Source: Synechococcus sp. AG-679-D13
Lineage (GTDB): Bacteria; Cyanobacteriota; Cyanobacteriia; PCC-6307; Cyanobiaceae
DNA length: 38,718 nucleotides
Assembly (NCBI GenBank): GCA_003210735.1
Contig: QCUM01000019.1
Location: 1 to 38,718, forward strand
Direction of reading: 5' to 3'
Of this stretch, positions 29,200-38,654 are shown piece by piece (positions within the stretch are counted from its first letter, which is position 1; the number at the start of each line of letters is the position of its first letter). The position numbers were made by a program, and so were the translations under genes. The notes beneath the pieces were generated by a model that did not search any database, was not told the origin of the DNA, and was given only the letters and a program-made list of their open reading frames with translations.

Positions 29200-29727
29200 C
29201 GCCAACAGAGCAGCACGATGCTGCTGGGTGCCGTAACCCACATGCCGCTCCAGGCCGTAGCCGGGAAACTTCAGAGCCAGTCGGCGAATAAGCCCATCCC
29301 GACTTTCCTTGGCAAGAACACTGGCCGCTGCAATCGCTGGGGACAGGGAATCACCACCCACCACCGTCTGCTGAGAGCCGGACCAGAGACGCAACGGCAG
29401 GTTGCCATCCACTAAGACGTGTTCAGGCAACTGGGGCAGCTTTTGCAGGGCGCGCAGCATCGCCAGTTCGGTTGCACCCCGGATCCCCAGAGCATCAATT
29501 TCGCGGGCTGATGCCTGGCCAAGACCACGGGCTACAACGTTTCGCTCAATCAGCGGTACCAAGACTGCACGACGGCGGGGACTGAGCTTTTTGCTGTCGG
29601 TCAATCCAGCTTTCAGCAGCGATGCAGCGGACGCCGCATCGAGCGCCACAGCAGCGGCGAAAACGGGACCAAACAAACAACCACGGCCGACCTCATCCAC
29701 CCCTGCCACCCCGGGATGGCAGGGCAA
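29146..29727 (-). CDS. rnhB: Ribonuclease HII
   Basis: Cleaves RNA in RNA-DNA hybrids and excises misincorporated ribonucleotides. It has 193 residues. Catalytic and signature residues are visible: GVDEVGRG (Asp-Glu pair and the G-R-G loop), [13 protein letters not shown] and a GYGT segment near the C terminus. The start is TTG at 29727, the only usual start codon before the conserved N terminus, lying 8 bases after the rne stop. This implies coupling with rne. The 3' end overlaps the convergent DUF1997 gene by 54 bases. Confidence 0.96.
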   Translation of the reverse strand: MPCHPGVAGVDEVGRGCLFGPVFAAAVALDAASAASLLKAGLTDSKKLSPRRRAVLVPLIERNVVARGLGQASAREIDALGIRGATELAMLRALQKLPQLPEHVLVDGNLPLRLWSGSQQTVVGGDSLSPAIAAASVLAKESRDGLIRRLALKFPGYGLERHVGYGTQQHRAALLASGPTVLHRRTFLRRLLG

Positions 29728-29735
29728 TGGCGCAA

Positions 29736-31697
29736 TCAGGATGACCCAGCGGCGGAACGGCGGCGCCGCCTCCGCCGAGGCTCTTCCTCCTCAAGTGCTG
29801 GGGCTGCAGAGGTTTCGGCCGAAACCGAAGGCTCAATACTCACCGTTGCCGGGGAGGGGGAAGGCTCAGGCTGAACCGACTCCAGTGGCGTGATCTCCAC
29901 CATGAGTGGGGCAACTTCAACTGGGGCAACATCCTTGTCTGGATCCACAGGCGTTGAAGCGGGCAATGAAACGGGAGGAGGCGACTCCGCCGCGACCGTT
30001 CCTCGGCCATTGCCTCGGCCTCCACGGGCTCCACGGCGGCGGCGGCGACCAGCGGATGCCGCCAATTGCTGCCGCGCCTCCTCCAGAACTGCATCGGCAT
30101 CTTCACCGGGTCGCACCACCCGGACAAGCAGATTGTCGGACGCTGGCAACTCGTCCAGCAGCAGGACGGGATTCAGACCAAGTGTGCTGAAGACCTCCTC
30201 TTGCTCGGGAGTCATCGGAACCGCCACGAGCTCTGGATCCTGACGACGCGAGACCGCGGGTTCCTGAGCCTCCTGAGAGGACACGACAGGCGCTTCTGTT
30301 GAAGCTGGCTCCGTCAGGACTGGAGTGCTGTCCTGCCCAATGCGCCCGCGGCCACCTCGGCGGCGGCGACCATTGGCATTGCCGGTGCCGGCTTCGATCG
30401 GTGAGGTCACCTCCGCCCGGGCAGAAGCGGCAGAACGAACCAGACCAGTCGCCGTTGCAAGCGGCTGCAACAGATCCTTGCCAGGCAGCACAGCGACATG
30501 GCCAAGACCGCAACAGCTTGGGCAGGCTCGCCCAAACAGTTCGTAGATGTTTTGCCCCTGGCGTTTGCGGGTGAGCTCCACCAGCCCGAGTTCTGTGAGC
30601 TGGGCGATCTGTGGACGGGCGGCATCGTCGCGAACCGCAGTGGTGAAGTGCTCCAGCAGCTGCAGCTGATCCCGCCGGGAATCCATATCGATGAAATCGA
30701 TAATGATCACGCCGCCGATGTTGCGCAGCTTGAGCTGACGCGCAATCTCAATCGCCGCCTCACAGTTTGTCCAAAGCACCGTTTCACGGGCGTTGGCCGA
30801 GCGCGTGAACGATCCGGAGTTCACATCGATCACCGTCAAGGCTTCGGTGGGCTCGATGATCACGTAGCCACCGGAAGGCAGATCCACCCGCGGCTTGAGC
30901 GCATCACGGATCGCAGCATTGACCTTGTAATGCTCCAACAGCTCCGTGGATTCGCTGTGGGCCTCGACCTGAACAGTGCTCGCATCAGCACCCAGGAAGC
31001 TGGTCACTCTCCCTACGGCATTGGGGTCATCAACGACGACGCGCGCCAGATCAGGCCCCATGTGATCCCGGAGGATGCGATGAATGAAGTCCTCATCACG
31101 ATTGAGCAGCACCGGTGGAGATGCGCTCTCAGCAGCCTGCTGAATTCCCTCCCACTGACGAAGCAAAGCCTCGAGGTCTTCGATCAGCAGCTCTTCACTG
31201 ATGCCATCGGCCTCGGTGCGGATCAGCAGGCCAGCGCCGGGCGGCTTGATCAGCACTCCCAGGGCCCGCAGGCGGTTGCGCTCGGAATCAGCACTGATCC
31301 TGCGCGAAATGTTCACCCCCTGCCCATGGGGCTGCAGCACGAGGTAGCGACCGGGCAAGGCCAGGTTTCCAGTGAGGCGAGGACCTTTGGTGCCGGTTGG
31401 CTCCTTCATCACCTGGACCAGAACCTTCTGGCGTGGCTCCAGCAACTCGGTGATGCCTGCAGAGCCCTTCTTCAGCCGCAGCGGACCGAGATCGGTGACA
31501 TGAATAAAGCCATTCTTTTCGCTTTCGCCGATATTGACGAAAGCAGCATCGATTCCCGGCAGAACATTCTCCACCGTGCCGAGATAAACATCACCGATCT
31601 GGTAGCGACCTTGGGCGACGATGAGCTCGTCGACCCGTTCATCGGACAGCACTGCTGCAATGCGCAGCTGCTCCGCGATGACAATGTGTTGGGGCAT
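29736..31697 (-). CDS. rne: Ribonuclease E/G
   Basis: The main endoribonuclease for mRNA decay and RNA processing. It has 653 residues from the ATG at 31697 ([10 protein letters not shown]); an upstream in-frame codon at 31718 adds seven unlikely residues. The S1 domain is near residues 35-110 ([24 protein letters not shown] in part). The catalytic aspartates lie in VIDVNSGSF and IIIDFIDMD. The Zn-link CPSCCGLG is near residue 400. The noncatalytic tail has an Arg/Gly patch ([10 protein letters not shown]), a second ([13 protein letters not shown]), and ends in seven arginines followed by SAAGSS. In Anabaena an Arg-rich nonapeptide of this kind recruits PNPase. It is followed by rnhB and preceded by a 251-base leader. 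Confidence 0.97.
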   Translation of the reverse strand: MPQHIVIAEQLRIAAVLSDERVDELIVAQGRYQIGDVYLGTVENVLPGIDAAFVNIGESEKNGFIHVTDLGPLRLKKGSAGITELLEPRQKVLVQVMKEPTGTKGPRLTGNLALPGRYLVLQPHGQGVNISRRISADSERNRLRALGVLIKPPGAGLLIRTEADGISEELLIEDLEALLRQWEGIQQAAESASPPVLLNRDEDFIHRILRDHMGPDLARVVVDDPNAVGRVTSFLGADASTVQVEAHSESTELLEHYKVNAAIRDALKPRVDLPSGGYVIIEPTEALTVIDVNSGSFTRSANARETVLWTNCEAAIEIARQLKLRNIGGVIIIDFIDMDSRRDQLQLLEHFTTAVRDDAARPQIAQLTELGLVELTRKRQGQNIYELFGRACPSCCGLGHVAVLPGKDLLQPLATATGLVRSAASARAEVTSPIEAGTGNANGRRRRGGRGRIGQDSTPVLTEPASTEAPVVSSQEAQEPAVSRRQDPELVAVPMTPEQEEVFSTLGLNPVLLLDELPASDNLLVRVVRPGEDADAVLEEARQQLAASAGRRRRRGARGGRGNGRGTVAAESPPPVSLPASTPVDPDKDVAPVEVAPLMVEITPLESVQPEPSPSPATVSIEPSVSAETSAAPALEEEEPRRRRRRRSAAGSS

Positions 31698-31948
31698 AAA
31701 AGTGGACGAAGCCCACACGGGACTCAGATCCCATCAGCAACCATCCGGTGTGCTGCAGGGGGTGACGTTGAAGCGGGGCCTAGTTGGCCGAAATAGCGCG
31801 GAGTTGAAACTCCTCAGAATTGAGCTCGGGGATCAGGTTCCGGGCGAACCGCCACACGAGGCTGGAATCTCGGTATCCGATGTGGGATGAGACGAGATTT
31901 GGTGAAAGTAACAACCGTTCAGTTGAACTTCCTCACTGAAAACTAGCA
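31698..31948 (-). promoter_or_regulatory. Long rne leader / intergenic region
   Basis: 251 bases without a gene between the radical SAM fusion stop and rne. At its rne end a hairpin GTGGGC/GTCCAC with a 3-base loop (31702-31716, one G-U pair) is followed by TTTT and then the start codon. A GGGA/TCCC hairpin lies just upstream. No Shine-Dalgarno sequence is present. In several bacteria the rne leader is the target of RNase E autoregulation; this leader is a candidate. Confidence 0.4.
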
Positions 31949-34597
31949 CTAGGCCAAGTGCAGAGCCTCACGGTTGAGAGCAGCGATCTCCAGCGGCAAA
32001 CCCTGCTGTTCAGCAATCCAATGCTGGATCTGGGTGGGACGAATGCTGCGACCCATCTCATCCACCTCAGTCTCAAGACACAGACGCCGGCGCTTGAGCG
32101 ACGACCCCGACAAAAGCTCCAATCGGCGCAAGGAGGGTCTGCAGTCGCGCTGGCGAGGGCGCCCCTTTTTATCGGTGTCATGCCAGATCAGCTGCTGAGC
32201 TGCGGTGATGGATGCAACAGCCGCATCCCAGTCCAGCGAATCCCTCTCGGATCCTTGATCCGCTAATTGAAGATCGAAGCACCACACAGCCGCCGTGATC
32301 TCCTGCGAGAGGCTGCGACTGCCCACCGGCACTTCAATGGCGGACAGCAGCGTGATCCCAGCCGGCAGAAGAGGCTGCAGCACTGAGCACAAACGATCCG
32401 GGGATAGATGTTCGGTGAACTCCAGATCCATCCATTCGCAGTGGGCCTCTGCACCCAACGGCAGAGCCAAGGCGATCTGAATTCGCGGCAGAGGGTGAAA
32501 TCCACCGGTGAAGCTGATCGGTAACGCGCTGCGACGCAAAGCACGCTCAAGCATCCGCATCAGATCCAGATGGCTGAGCAGTGCCATGGAATCGGTTTTG
32601 GCGAACTGCACCCGTAATCGACAGATCCGCGCACTCGGTGGGGCCTGCGTTGGAATCTGTTCGGGCACCTCCGGTGCCCGAACCACAACGTTGTGACCCA
32701 GATCAGGACCGCAGACCCCGCAACTGCTGCAGCCATCAAACGAGCAGTCCGGCACAACTGCTGCCACGAGAGCTCTCTGCAGGTCATCGGCCAGCCATGT
32801 TTTGTCGATTCCGGTATCGATGTGATCCCAGGGCAGAGGCTGGGCGCAGAACGCCTCTAAATCGTCACGCTGCAGGGCAGTGACAGCACTCCAGCCACCC
32901 AGCTCCAGGGCGCGGTAACGCCCTTCAAGACCGGCCGCGGAAATCGCACCGGTCCAGGCGTCGTAGGTGCGATCAAGCGATTCGAACCAAGCGTCCATCC
33001 CGGCTCCGGCCCTCCAAGCCGCCTCGATCACCGGCGCAAGGCGACGATCGCCTCGACCAACGAAGTCCTCCATGGCCGAAAGGCGCACATCGGTGAAATT
33101 CACCCTCACACCACGCAGCCGCTTGAAAGCCTGTCGCAGCAGCTCCTGACGCCGCTGAAATTCCTGGGTCGAAACGCTGTGCCACTGAAACGGAGTGTGG
33201 GGTTTCGGCGTGAAATTGCTGATGGTGATGTTGAGGTTCAGCCGTCCGAGATCGCGACAGCGCTCTTGAAGCATTCCGCAGGTATCGCGGATGCCGAGCA
33301 CGTCGGCATCCAGTTCTCCCGGCAGTCCGATCATGAAGTAGAGCTTCACCTTGCGATAGCCGTTCTGCATGGCGGTGCGGATACCATGCAGCAGGTCGTC
33401 ATCCGTGAGGCCTTTGTTAACGATGTCGCGCAACCTCTGGGTCCCCGCTTCCGGCGCAAAGGTCAATCCAGACTTGCGAGTGCCTCCGAGGATGTGGGCG
33501 ATGTCCTCATCGAAACGATCCACCCGCTGACTGGGCAACTGAAGCGACACGTTCTGATCCGCAAGCCGGTTGCGCAGCTCAACACCAACAGAGGGCAGGG
33601 CCAGGTAGTCACTGCAACTGAGCGAGAGCAAGGAGAAATCGCTGTACCCGGTTTTCTTCATCCCTTTCTCCACGGCTTCGATCACCGCTTCGGGCTCCAC
33701 ATCCCGGGCCGGGCGGGTGAGCATGCCCGGCTGGCAGAAACGGCACCCCCTGGTGCAACCGCGACGGATTTCAACCGTCAAACGGTCATGCACGGTCTCC
33801 ACATGGGGAACCAGACCCATGGCGTAATGGGGCATCGGAGTTGCAACGCGCCTGAGCGGACGGGGCGGCAGCTCGGGATGCAGCGGCTCGATCGTGATCC
33901 CATCGTCCCCGATGGCATACAGCGAAGGCACATAGACCCCTGGCACCTGTGCCAGATCACGCAGCAGCTCGCACCGGCGCAGCCCCCCTTCTTTGGCCTG
34001 CGCCACCACCAGACCGATCTCCGGCAGCAGTTCCTCCCCGTCACCCAGGGCGATGAAATCGAAGAACGCGGCGTAGGGCTCAGGATTACTGGTTGCCGTT
34101 GGTCCGCCGGCGAAGATCAGCGGTGGTGCCGCTGGATCGTTGAGAGGCAGATCACCGCGATCCGCTGCGCGAATCGGCACTCGGCACAGATCCAGCATCT
34201 CGAGGATGTTGGTGGCGCCAAGCTCATAGCTGAGGCTGAAGCCGAGGATGTCGAAAGCGGGGAGAGGTCGTCTGCTCTCAACGGCGAATAAGGCCTGCTG
34301 ACGGTCTCGCAGTCGCGTTGCCAGATCAGCCTCGGGCAGATACGCGCGATCACACAACTGCCCCGGCAGAGCATTGAGAATCGAATAGAGAATGATGTGA
34401 CCGAGGTTGCTCGAACCGACTTCGTAGATCTCGGGATAGGTCAGTGCCCAGCGCACAGACGCAGCATTCCAGTCGTGCGGCTCAACCCCCAGCTCATGGC
34501 CCATGTAGCGCGCTGGCTTGTTGATGTCACGGTCAACCAGTGCGTGAAAATCAATGGGGTGATCCGTCACCGATGTGACCACGGCGGATGTCCTCAC
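31949..34597 (-). CDS. Radical SAM protein with B12-binding-like N-terminus fused to DUF2344 (TIGR03960-TIGR03936 type, 882 aa)
   Basis: The N-terminal region (about 1-270) resembles a cobalamin-binding-type domain, with [21 protein letters not shown] and a GGPT loop. The radical SAM core follows, with CTRGCRFC (CX3CX2C) near residue 287 and PSQRVDRF further on. Between the core and the last domain is a second Cys cluster, CX4CX2CX2C ([12 protein letters not shown]), near residue 615. The C-terminal domain (about 660-880) is DUF2344: [14 protein letters not shown] and GGFHPLPRI. Its substrate is not known to me. The start is GTG at 34597, with other GTG codons shortly after. Such genes often sit beside rne/rng, as here, which suggests an RNA- or ribosome-linked role. 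It is divergent from dapL. Confidence 0.9.
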   Translation of the reverse strand: MRTSAVVTSVTDHPIDFHALVDRDINKPARYMGHELGVEPHDWNAASVRWALTYPEIYEVGSSNLGHIILYSILNALPGQLCDRAYLPEADLATRLRDRQQALFAVESRRPLPAFDILGFSLSYELGATNILEMLDLCRVPIRAADRGDLPLNDPAAPPLIFAGGPTATSNPEPYAAFFDFIALGDGEELLPEIGLVVAQAKEGGLRRCELLRDLAQVPGVYVPSLYAIGDDGITIEPLHPELPPRPLRRVATPMPHYAMGLVPHVETVHDRLTVEIRRGCTRGCRFCQPGMLTRPARDVEPEAVIEAVEKGMKKTGYSDFSLLSLSCSDYLALPSVGVELRNRLADQNVSLQLPSQRVDRFDEDIAHILGGTRKSGLTFAPEAGTQRLRDIVNKGLTDDDLLHGIRTAMQNGYRKVKLYFMIGLPGELDADVLGIRDTCGMLQERCRDLGRLNLNITISNFTPKPHTPFQWHSVSTQEFQRRQELLRQAFKRLRGVRVNFTDVRLSAMEDFVGRGDRRLAPVIEAAWRAGAGMDAWFESLDRTYDAWTGAISAAGLEGRYRALELGGWSAVTALQRDDLEAFCAQPLPWDHIDTGIDKTWLADDLQRALVAAVVPDCSFDGCSSCGVCGPDLGHNVVVRAPEVPEQIPTQAPPSARICRLRVQFAKTDSMALLSHLDLMRMLERALRRSALPISFTGGFHPLPRIQIALALPLGAEAHCEWMDLEFTEHLSPDRLCSVLQPLLPAGITLLSAIEVPVGSRSLSQEITAAVWCFDLQLADQGSERDSLDWDAAVASITAAQQLIWHDTDKKGRPRQRDCRPSLRRLELLSGSSLKRRRLCLETEVDEMGRSIRPTQIQHWIAEQQGLPLEIAALNREALHLA

Positions 34598-34662
34598 TCC
34601 TCATTGCATCGTATGGAGGAGGCGGCACGGCAGGATGCCTGCGCAGAAAATCCTCCGGTTCC

Positions 34663-35889
34663 GTGGTGCAGGTCAACGGCAATTACCTCAAGCTCAAGGC
34701 GGGCTATCTGTTCCCGGAAATCGGACGGCGCGTCAAAGCCTTCAGCGCGGCCAATCCGGATGCCGCTCTGATCCGCCTCGGCATCGGTGACGTCACCGAA
34801 CCGCTGCCCCAGTCGTGCCGCGATGCGATGAAACAAGCCATCGATGAGATGGGTACAGCTGAGGGCTTCCATGGTTACGGCCCGGAACAGGGCTATGCAT
34901 GGCTGCGGGAAGCCATTGCCAAACAGGATTTTCAGTCACGGGGTTGTGACATCAATGCCGACGAGATTTTTGTCTCCGACGGCTCCAAGTGCGACAGCAG
35001 CAACATCCTCGACATCCTTGGTGAAGGCAACCGCGTCGCCGTGACCGACCCGGTTTATCCGGTTTACGTCGACAGCAATGTGATGGCTGGCCGAACCGGG
35101 GAAGCAGGTGACCTCGGGCGTTATGCAGGGCTGAGTTACCTGCCCATCAGTGCCGATAACGGCTTCGCGGCCCAGATCCCGAACGAACCGGTGGATCTGA
35201 TTTACCTCTGCTTTCCCAACAACCCAACGGGTGCCGTCGCCAGCCGCGAACAGCTCAAGGCCTGGGTCGACTACGCCCGCAGCAATGGCGCACTAATCCT
35301 CTTTGATGCGGCCTACGAGGCATTCATCCAGGACCCGAGCCTGCCCCACTCCATCTTCGAAATCGAAGGAGCCAGGGACTGCGCCATTGAATTCCGGTCC
35401 TTCTCGAAGAATGCCGGTTTCACGGGAACCCGGTGCGCCTTCACCGTGGTGCCCAAGGGACTGAAAGGCAAGGCTGCCAACGGAGACGACGTGGAGCTCT
35501 GGGGGCTTTGGAATCGGCGTCAGAGCACCAAGTTCAATGGCGTGAGCTACATCATTCAACGCGGCGCTGAAGCGGTGTATTCAGAGGCAGGCCAGGCAGA
35601 AATCAAGGGTCTGGTGAGCTTCTACATGGAGAACGCTGCGATCATCCGGAGCGAACTCAGCGCTGCAGGGCTCACCATCTACGGCGGTGAACATGCCCCT
35701 TATGTCTGGATCAAAACCCCTGATGGCATGGACTCCTGGGGTTTCTTCGATCATTTATTGAACAAAGCCAACGTGGTTGGCACGCCAGGCAGCGGCTTCG
35801 GCGCCGCCGGCGAAGGTTATTTCCGCCTCTCGGCCTTCAACAGCCGTGAAAACGTCCATGCGGCCATGGAACGAATCAAGTCGCTCTGA
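34663..35889 (+). CDS. dapL: LL-diaminopimelate aminotransferase
   Basis: A PLP enzyme that converts tetrahydrodipicolinate directly to LL-diaminopimelate, the one-step lysine/peptidoglycan route of cyanobacteria and plants. It has 408 residues from the GTG at 34663 ([14 protein letters not shown], the usual N terminus); the frame is open back to 34588, but that part lies in the divergent leader. Visible features are [34 protein letters not shown], the aspartate in [10 protein letters not shown] and the PLP-lysine in [12 protein letters not shown]. There is no Shine-Dalgarno sequence; a TCCTCC stretch precedes the start instead. Confidence 0.97.
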   Translation: MVQVNGNYLKLKAGYLFPEIGRRVKAFSAANPDAALIRLGIGDVTEPLPQSCRDAMKQAIDEMGTAEGFHGYGPEQGYAWLREAIAKQDFQSRGCDINADEIFVSDGSKCDSSNILDILGEGNRVAVTDPVYPVYVDSNVMAGRTGEAGDLGRYAGLSYLPISADNGFAAQIPNEPVDLIYLCFPNNPTGAVASREQLKAWVDYARSNGALILFDAAYEAFIQDPSLPHSIFEIEGARDCAIEFRSFSKNAGFTGTRCAFTVVPKGLKGKAANGDDVELWGLWNRRQSTKFNGVSYIIQRGAEAVYSEAGQAEIKGLVSFYMENAAIIRSELSAAGLTIYGGEHAPYVWIKTPDGMDSWGFFDHLLNKANVVGTPGSGFGAAGEGYFRLSAFNSRENVHAAMERIKSL

Positions 35890-35926
35890 TGCGGCTGTGT
35901 ACAGAATCCCTTTAGATTCCGATCAG

Positions 35927-36256
35927 ATGACATCCATGGCTATGGCGGTGGAGACTCCAAGTCGCAGTCCCGGCGGCGCCGCGGTGCTCGACAAGCAGAC
36001 GGAGAAGGTGCGCAAGCGCTCCCCCCGTTACAAGGTGCTCCTGCACAACGATCCTGTGAACAGCATGGAGTATGTGGTGACCACCCTCCGTCAGGTGGTC
36101 CCCCAACTGAGCGAACAGGACTGCATGGCGGTGATGCTCGAGGCCCACAACACCGGTGTCGGACTGGTGATCGTGTGTGACATCGAACCGGCGGAGTTCT
36201 ATTGCGAAACCTTGAAAGCCAAGGGACTCACAAGTTCGATCGAACCGGAAAGCTGA
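35927..36256 (+). CDS. clpS: ClpS, ATP-dependent Clp protease adaptor
   Basis: Binds ClpA/ClpC and delivers N-degron substrates to the Clp protease. The core is clear: YKVLLHNDPVNSMEYV with the LHNDPVN motif, then MLEAHNTGVG with the conserved histidine, and ending AEFYCETLKAKGL. A flexible N-terminal tail of about 35 residues needed for ClpC interaction precedes it. The start is uncertain among ATGs at 35927, 35936 and 35942 (109, 106 or 104 residues); none has a strong ribosome-binding site. It follows dapL by 37 bases. Its stop codon overlaps the putative start region of the next gene. Confidence 0.95.
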   Translation: MTSMAMAVETPSRSPGGAAVLDKQTEKVRKRSPRYKVLLHNDPVNSMEYVVTTLRQVVPQLSEQDCMAVMLEAHNTGVGLVIVCDIEPAEFYCETLKAKGLTSSIEPES

Positions 36257-37137
36257 TCGTTACTCTCAATCTTCTGTGTGATCGCCTGCTGCTGCTGAAG
36301 CCGTCATGGCTACCCACGCTGCTGCTGATCCCCGTTTTGTATCTCCTGGGATGGATCATCTGCGCGCCACTGGTTTGGCTGGGGCTTCCCAGCTCTCAGC
36401 AGTCTCTGGTTGGAACTGTGATCAGCATTCTGCTGCTGTTGCTGCTGCTGCCGACCTGGTGTCGTTTGCGTTGGAACACGCATCAATGCTGGCGTTCCCT
36501 GGGCCTTAGCGGAGGTGGGCGGAACAACAGACGCCGACTGAGTTCTGCTCTGCTTAGGGGTCTCTTCCTCGCAGCGGTCCTGCTGGCCCTGATGACAACA
36601 TCACTGCTGATGGGTTCCTGGGCCCACTGGCTCGGAGAGTGGTCGCTGTCGAGCAGCTTGAACGCCATGGCTCTTCTGTTGGGGGTTGGCTTGGCGGAGG
36701 AGCTGATCTTTCGAGCCTGGCTATGGCGGGAACTGGATCAGCTGATCGGGCCTGCGCCAGCTGTGACAGGTCAGGCGCTGATCTTCAGTCTTGTGCACGC
36801 TCGTTTCAATCTCGGCTTCTGGCCGATGGTGGGGCTGCTAATCGGACTGTTTCTCCTTGGATTGTGTCTGGCCGTTCAGCGCCGAGTGGATGGTGGGTCC
36901 CTCTGGGGATGTGTCGGACTGCACGGTGGATTGGTCGCCGGCTGGTTCCTTCTGCAAAACGGTTTGCTTCAGCTCTCTCCTGATGCACCCGCCTGGCTGG
37001 TCGGCCCCGGCAACGCCAACGCAAACCCGCTTGGAGGCGCAGTCGGGCTAATCGGGTTGCTTGTCTTGTTGTTGTTTCAACTCACAGCTGTGGCGAGAGC
37101 CTTGCGACCGGTCAGTGGTGCCCGCAGGGCTTCCTGA
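36202..37137 (+). CDS. CPBP (CAAX/Abi-type) intramembrane metalloprotease-like protein
   Basis: A multi-pass membrane protein with the CPBP motifs: EELIFR (EEXXXR, near 36700), FSLVH (FXXXH, His codon at 36796) and a later HGGLVAG. About six to eight hydrophobic helices are visible. Members cleave prenylated proteins or act in bacteriocin immunity and other roles; the substrate is unknown. The start is unclear: the listed TTG at 36202 overlaps clpS by 55 bases. A CTG at 36253-36255 overlapping the clpS stop as CTGA would give a cleaner N terminus, and no ATG or GTG occurs before the first helix. Its 3' end overlaps the convergent radical SAM gene by 61 bases. Confidence 0.85.
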   Translation: MRNLESQGTHKFDRTGKLIVTLNLLCDRLLLLKPSWLPTLLLIPVLYLLGWIICAPLVWLGLPSSQQSLVGTVISILLLLLLLPTWCRLRWNTHQCWRSLGLSGGGRNNRRRLSSALLRGLFLAAVLLALMTTSLLMGSWAHWLGEWSLSSSLNAMALLLGVGLAEELIFRAWLWRELDQLIGPAPAVTGQALIFSLVHARFNLGFWPMVGLLIGLFLLGLCLAVQRRVDGGSLWGCVGLHGGLVAGWFLLQNGLLQLSPDAPAWLVGPGNANANPLGGAVGLIGLLVLLLFQLTAVARALRPVSGARRAS

Positions 37138-38654
37138 AGTGGAGCGACGCCATAGTCGCGTTCCAGGAGAGCCATCACGGTGCGGCCGAAATCTCCCGGA
37201 TTCCTGTCAAACGCCTCAAGGCACACCCTCCCGAACGTGCTGCCCATGGGCTCTGGATTCCAGAGCAACTTGCGGGCCGTCCACGGCATCATGCTCATTG
37301 GGTTGTAGCCAGGCTTGATCAGACCCTTGTCAAAGCCGTATTGCTCGAGGTGGGTGTGAGGCTGCAGACCGATGAAGAAGATGGCAGGTTCTACCAATGT
37401 GGATCCGAAAATCGACTCCAGCTCACGGTGGTAGGCCACTGTCTGACGGATCGTCTCCGGACGCTCGTCGATCACGTTGAACGAATAATTCACAGAGACG
37501 TGATCTCGGAAACCGGCATCTGCCAACATCCGGCAGCTCTCCAGCACAGTCCGCAGGTTGTATCCCATCCGCATCTTGCGGACGAGTTCCTGGGAACCTG
37601 AGGTGATGCCGATCTCGAAGTAACTCATGCCGGTCTCAACCATCAGCTGAGCCAACTCGGGATCGAGGTTGTCAGCTCGGATGTAGGCAGCCCAACGGAT
37701 TCCGGTTAAGCCTTCGGCTTTGATCGCCCGCAACAGATCCTTTGCATCCTCGATGTAGCGCCGCGCAGGTATGAACTGTGCATCGGTGAACCAGAACCCG
37801 CGCACGCCGCGGTCATAAAGCTGGCGCATCTCTCTGACCACTTCGTCCACGGGGTTGAGGCGCACCTGCTTGCCCTCCACCACGGTGTAAACGCAGTAAC
37901 AGCAGTTGTGCGGACACCCTCGCTTCGTTTGAACACCAACGTAAAAGTCACCACCTTCGAGATACCAATCGAGCTGTGGCCAGATCGAAGCGATGTAGTC
38001 GTAGTCGCAGGCCGTCTTGGGTCGACTTTCAGGCTGCTCGTGGATGAGACCCTGGCGTGGCGGGGCCCCCACAACAAAACAACGCTCGTTGTCGAGGGAC
38101 TGGCCCTGGATCAGCTTCTCAAGAAGAGGTTCACCCTCACCGATCGAAACGATCGTTCCTTTGGGCAGGGAACGACCCAGCTGTTCGTAAAAGACACTGA
38201 CGGCGCCACCGCCCAAGACGACCCTGGCGTCAGGGTGGTGGCGACGGGCGCGATCCCAACCCTGACTGACCAGCTTTTGATTGCGATGCAACTCGCCGTA
38301 ATGGCTGGTCATCAGCCGAAGACCGCCCAATGCCCCATGAATCCGCTTCAGCGGGTTTCGGGCATAAAACACCTCAAACGAGTTCTGTAGAGGGTTGCCG
38401 CCACGACCATCCACAGGGGCATAGATCTGAATGTCTCGCCAGGAGAAAACGAGCAGCGTTGGCTTGAATTGGTCGACGGTTGACAGCAGAACGCGTCTGA
38501 CATCCAGAACAGGCAACGCAGCCAGATCGAGAATGCGCTGCGGCATCTCGGGAAAACACTTGTGGAGATGGTCCGCGAGGTAGATCGGACCGATCGGGAA
38601 AATGGGATTGCAGGGCAGACGCACCAGCAGCACCCGTTCTTGTTGTGCTGCCAA
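37077..38654 (-). CDS. Radical SAM protein with B12-binding-type N-terminal domain, function unknown (525 aa)
   Basis: The N-terminal third (about 1-200) looks like a cobalamin-binding domain of the BchE/class B methylase type (LLVRLPCNPIFPIGPIYLADHL, LLVFSWRDIQIY and VVLGGGAVS in separate segments). No clear DXHXXG cobalamin-ligand motif is seen. The radical SAM core has CPHNCCYC (CX3CX2C) near residue 250, then a TIM-barrel pattern with FWFTDAQF, ADNLDPEL and EIGITSGSQ. The substrate is unknown; similar cyanobacterial proteins are sometimes labelled BchE-like without proof. The start is TTG at 38654; no ATG occurs before the conserved region, and a GTG at residue 8 is an alternative. Its tail overlaps the CPBP gene by 61 bases. 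Confidence 0.88.
   Translation of the reverse strand: MAAQQERVLLVRLPCNPIFPIGPIYLADHLHKCFPEMPQRILDLAALPVLDVRRVLLSTVDQFKPTLLVFSWRDIQIYAPVDGRGGNPLQNSFEVFYARNPLKRIHGALGGLRLMTSHYGELHRNQKLVSQGWDRARRHHPDARVVLGGGAVSVFYEQLGRSLPKGTIVSIGEGEPLLEKLIQGQSLDNERCFVVGAPPRQGLIHEQPESRPKTACDYDYIASIWPQLDWYLEGGDFYVGVQTKRGCPHNCCYCVYTVVEGKQVRLNPVDEVVREMRQLYDRGVRGFWFTDAQFIPARRYIEDAKDLLRAIKAEGLTGIRWAAYIRADNLDPELAQLMVETGMSYFEIGITSGSQELVRKMRMGYNLRTVLESCRMLADAGFRDHVSVNYSFNVIDERPETIRQTVAYHRELESIFGSTLVEPAIFFIGLQPHTHLEQYGFDKGLIKPGYNPMSMMPWTARKLLWNPEPMGSTFGRVCLEAFDRNPGDFGRTVMALLERDYGVAPLQEALRAPLTGRKALATAVS

Noticed and set aside
29739..29777. The Arg-rich end of RNase E as a frameshift or repeat artefact
   Set aside because: The seven arginines use four different codons (CGG, AGG, CGC, CGT) and the frame closes normally, so this is a real coding feature.
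30498..31796. A 432-codon plus-strand open frame opposite rne
   Set aside because: It is the complement of the conserved catalytic half of RNase E and has no family resemblance or plausible start signal.
33179..34291. A 370-codon plus-strand open frame opposite the radical SAM-DUF2344 gene
   Set aside because: It is a mirror of strongly biased codons, with no domain seen.
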